Positions 62,501 through 64,000 of a stretch of 64,000 nucleotides of DNA are shown here, piece by piece. Below the pieces are notes generated by a model. The model was given only the letters and a program-made list of their open reading frames with translations. It did not search any database and had not been told where the DNA came from. The position numbers and the translations under genes are program-made. Each line of letters begins with the position of its first letter. The stretch's first letter is position 1. The stretch comes from Paenibacillus tengchongensis (GTDB taxonomy: Bacteria > Bacillota > Bacilli > Paenibacillales > Paenibacillaceae): positions 280,794 through 344,793 of the forward strand of contig NZ_WACP01000003.1 in the NCBI RefSeq assembly GCF_008973665.1, in the 5' to 3' direction.

Positions 62501-64000
62501 CGTTGGGCAATTCGTTTGCCGCAGGCAGCAAGTACGGAAACTTTGAATCCAGCAATGAAGAGCTGAAACCAGTTGCTCCGGCCAACAGCTATGAAGCGGA
62601 AAGCGGTGAGCTGAAGAACGCTGGGCTGGACAACAGCTATGAAGCGGAGAACGGTGAGCTGAAGAACGCTGGGCTGGGCAACAGCTATGAAGCGGAGAAC
62701 GGTGAGCTGAAGAACGCTGGGCTGGGTAACAGCTATGAAGCGGAGAACGGTGAGCTGAAGAACGCTGGGCTGGGTAACAGCTATGAAGCGGAGAACGGTG
62801 AGCTGAAGAACGCTGGGCTGGGTAACAGCTATGAAGCGGAGAACGGTGAGCTGAAGAACGCTGGGCTGGACGATAGCTATGAGGCGGAAAGCGGCGAGCT
62901 GAAGAACGCCGGACTGGGCAACAGCTATGAAGCGGAGAACGGTGAGCTGAAGAACGCTGGGCTGGGCAACAGCTATGAAGCGGAGAACGGTGAGCTGAAG
63001 CAGGCTGTACACGGTAACAGCTACGAAGCGGTGAGCAGCGGTCTGGATCAGGCTGTAGCAGGCAATAGCTATGAAGCGATAAGCGGCGGGCTGGATCAGG
63101 CTGTAGCAGGTAACAGCTACGAAGGGATAAGCGGCGGGCTGGATCAGGCTGTAGCAGGTAACAGCTACGAAGGGATAAGCGGCGGACTGGAACAGGCTGT
63201 AGCAGGTAACAGTTACGAAGCGATAAGCTGCGGGGTGGAACAGGCTGTAGCAGGCAATAGCTATGAAGCGATCAGCGGCGGGCTGGAGCAGGCTGTAGCG
63301 GGTAACAGTTACGAAGCGATCAGCGGAGGGCTGGAACAGGCTGTAGCAGGGAACAGTTACGAAGCATTGAGCGGTGAGCTGGAGCAGGCTGTAGCAGGCA
63401 ACAGCTACGAAGCGATCAGCGGCGGGCTGGAACAGGCTGCAGCAGGGAACAGTTACGAAGCATTGAGCGGTGAGCTGGAGCAGGCTGTAGCAGGCAACAG
63501 CTACGAAGCGATAAACGGAAGGCTGGAGCAGGCTGTAGCAGGCAACAGCTATGAAGCGTTGAGCGGCGGGCTGGAACAGGCTGTAGCAGGGAACAGTTAC
63601 GAAGCGATCAGCGGCGGGCTGGAACAGGCTGTAGCAGGCAACAGCTACGAAGCGATAAGCGGAGGGCTGGAGCAGGCTGTAGCAGGCAACAGCTACGAAG
63701 CGATAAGCGGAGGGCTGGAGCAGGCTGTAGCAGGCAACAGCTATGAAGCGTTGAGCGGCGGGCTGGAACAGGCTGTAGCAGGGAACAGTTACGAAGCATT
63801 GAGCGGTGAGCTGGAGCAGGCTGTAGCAGGCAACAGCTATGAAGCGTTGAGCGGCGGGCTGGAACAGGCTGTAGCAGGCAACAGTTATGAAGCGATAAGC
63901 GGCGGGCTGGAACAGGCTGTAGCAGGGAACAGTTACGAAGCATTGAGCGGTGAGCTGGAGCAGGCTGTAGCAGGCAACAGCTATGAAGCGTTGAGCCGGG
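59512..64000 (+). CDS. Giant acidic repeat protein of the tail locus (runs off the right edge)
   Basis: Open for at least 1496 codons with no stop in the window. GTG start, eight bases after AAGGGGG. The first 540 residues look folded (LLSFTALFSKKGYELALGVD; YEIYITELQPGLHAAM; EIMHGQQVLDLIEAEIDNIV). Residues about 545-1020 are acidic and low in complexity, rich in Ala, Glu, Asp and Tyr, without clear domains. From residue 1025 on, 16-residue repeats take over. No signal peptide or known family is visible. Being last and longest, it may be a fibre or stalk reaching from the tail tip, or a surface protein; both are inference. Confidence 0.7.
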   Translation, partial: MLNGNKSYLLSFTALFSKKGYELALGVDTQFEDVRDTRYHLTAPAFSTYRTLILQESKHARKSPYLASSLFGYGMKEASNEMELDSLLVQNTYAQVVSYLSSVQEHLSGDSIQVTTGPFISPLYAHKKQAEAETVRRWTAAQQQAGDTGFQEAVPGWKAVHETVLHKLSGYTLHPVQLWMDGQIQAGISLEAAHGNYETGESILTGEPYGFLPAESVSRIMDIPESPHGLVITDRYEAEILPLTDAENRLERIGLFQEFSAAWNTSTDFAGEVMLWEGYEIAGQGTGEEDLISSEHAPGISASSFFLLAGHPFKDGWQEQLQDILHRDELEGEQVLFGDEAYIAVSGHPLEKYVHSLKSTDIEDASNGQFTGSGSMAYRADEPLTFTAPEPAAGAMPLISEWMGHRYDPQYEIYITELQPGLHAAMPLSELEQFKEAGGQDRIDVHHLSEPGHAEPVTATGYASVNISAETIKGLVYAAPEVFKMMRLIEIMHGQQVLDLIEAEIDNIVHHTLRERVSDATAAVSDAVKDKLHYALQSYKVEGDHAETVEADHTAEGSRNEWTAANGEAHGIHREETADAAAVPYKADAASGLSDGQFGAEEESEGSGFTETIPGCSVESAADTATQPYLAGVDASHSGSSAALNDNSHDAQAEDAAETELRRDAYVWHVNVAGLNTAEGENTDYAQADALDQAEAIRSKPVLTGIQSEADYTESLPSIPSYIIEGARGEDTDAGRSEHLETIPAAEMGVAQQREAESEIERLVKSFSIDYSDTAIVGDSAADLHKDITEERVVQANGYAAEGLTVEWSEAGTESADAGNALHTSGGTASDQEADRSITAGANRYGTREADAADPLRAERNHAAEAELTKQLAQALNRAAETAVQEAVKAGAHSKATGQIFESVEAGPAFIQEAVTEYGAESRSDTRYEAEEVSYTAMQLQDTADSLLQNASRTSGEIAHDGMRLNGEQPADLQIPEIQGRNGQRLVQAVPAHEPEALGNSFAAGSKYGNFESSNEELKPVAPANSYEAESGELKNAGLDNSYEAENGELKNAGLGNSYEAENGELKNAGLGNSYEAENGELKNAGLGNSYEAENGELKNAGLGNSYEAENGELKNAGLDDSYEAESGELKNAGLGNSYEAENGELKNAGLGNSYEAENGELKQAVHGNSYEAVSSGLDQAVAGNSYEAISGGLDQAVAGNSYEGISGGLDQAVAGNSYEGISGGLEQAVAGNSYEAISCGVEQAVAGNSYEAISGGLEQAVAGNSYEAISGGLEQAVAGNSYEALSGELEQAVAGNSYEAISGGLEQAAAGNSYEALSGELEQAVAGNSYEAINGRLEQAVAGNSYEALSGGLEQAVAGNSYEAISGGLEQAVAGNSYEAISGGLEQAVAGNSYEAISGGLEQAVAGNSYEALSGGLEQAVAGNSYEALSGELEQAVAGNSYEALSGGLEQAVAGNSYEAISGGLEQAVAGNSYEALSGELEQAVAGNSYEALSR
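62584..64000 (+). repeat. In-frame 48-bp (16-residue) tandem repeats, at least 29 copies
   Basis: Units start at 62584 and every 48 bp with no change of phase to the window edge: 29 full copies and 25 bases of another. Copies 1-8 follow NSYEAENGELKNAGLG; copy 9 is mixed (ELKQAVHG); later copies follow NSYEAISGGLEQAVAG with I/L/V changes. Neighbouring copies are nearly identical in DNA, a sign of recent slippage or unequal exchange. All copies keep the frame. Confidence 0.95.

Noticed and set aside
62428..63943. Minus-strand repetitive frames opposite the 48-bp repeats
   Set aside because: Any in-frame tandem repeat without stops on the other strand gives such frames; the plus frame continues a long gene with a start and binding site.
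62584..64000. CRISPR-like array
   Set aside because: Repeats are contiguous 48-bp units in an open reading frame with no unique spacers and no cas genes.

Overview
The window looks like a chromosome segment of a Gram-positive, spore-former-type Firmicute, most probably Paenibacillus or a close relative. The reasons are strong AAGGAGG-type ribosome binding sites with frequent GTG/TTG starts, Rex- and Kdp-type control, S-layer homology (SLH) modules, a pectin-oligomer operon and an oxygen-sensitive hydrogenase operon in a moderately GC-rich background. The genus is inferred from gene content, not from a marker gene.

Region 1 (1-6.3 kb): a pectin/rhamnogalacturonan cluster. It holds the tail end of a beta-helix protein, an AraC regulator on the minus strand, and an operon for pectin methylesterase, an alpha/beta-hydrolase esterase, a GH105 unsaturated-uronyl hydrolase and a rhamnogalacturonan acetylesterase. 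None shows a signal peptide, so the set seems to finish oligomers already imported into the cell.

Region 2 (6.4-21 kb): a ten-gene, one-strand fermentation operon. It encodes a two-polypeptide 2-oxoacid:ferredoxin oxidoreductase, a trimeric NAD(H)-linked [FeFe]-hydrogenase (HydC, HydB, HydA) and its maturases HydE, HydG and two full-length HydF paralogues with an aspartase between them. A Rex-type operator lies before the oxidoreductase genes. The likely flow is 2-oxoacid to reduced ferredoxin plus NADH to H2.

Region 3 (21-25.2 kb): a DeoR-type regulator, a Cof-type HAD phosphatase, a possible 51-residue membrane peptide, an MFS transporter and a class-I glutamine-amidotransferase-like gamma-Glu-GABA hydrolase.

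Region 4 (25.3-34.4 kb): the potassium system kdpDE, then two small ORFs, kdpF, A, B and C. Three promoters share an 11-bp direct repeat (TCTTAA-N5-TCTTAA) at a fixed distance from the -10 box, which makes a strong candidate KdpE regulon site. The module is duplicated before the two small ORFs.

Region 5 (34.4-36.6 kb): a metallo-beta-lactamase-fold hydrolase and an MFS exporter.

Region 6 (36.9 kb to the right edge): a one-strand phage-tail-like locus. Order: small zinc-ribbon proteins, neck-like proteins, tail terminator, tail tube, frameshifted tail chaperones (canonical A AAA AAG slip site), a 1722-residue tape measure, two distal proteins ending in SLH modules, a 1162-residue hub carrying M23 endopeptidase and 3D domains, three paralogous large structural proteins and a giant acidic protein ending in at least 29 in-frame 48-bp repeats that run off the window. 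No terminase, portal, capsid, integrase, sheath or lysis gene is visible. This tail-only layout with SLH modules is the best candidate for an undescribed system; it could be a tailocin-like particle, a wall-anchored tail machine or part of a larger prophage.
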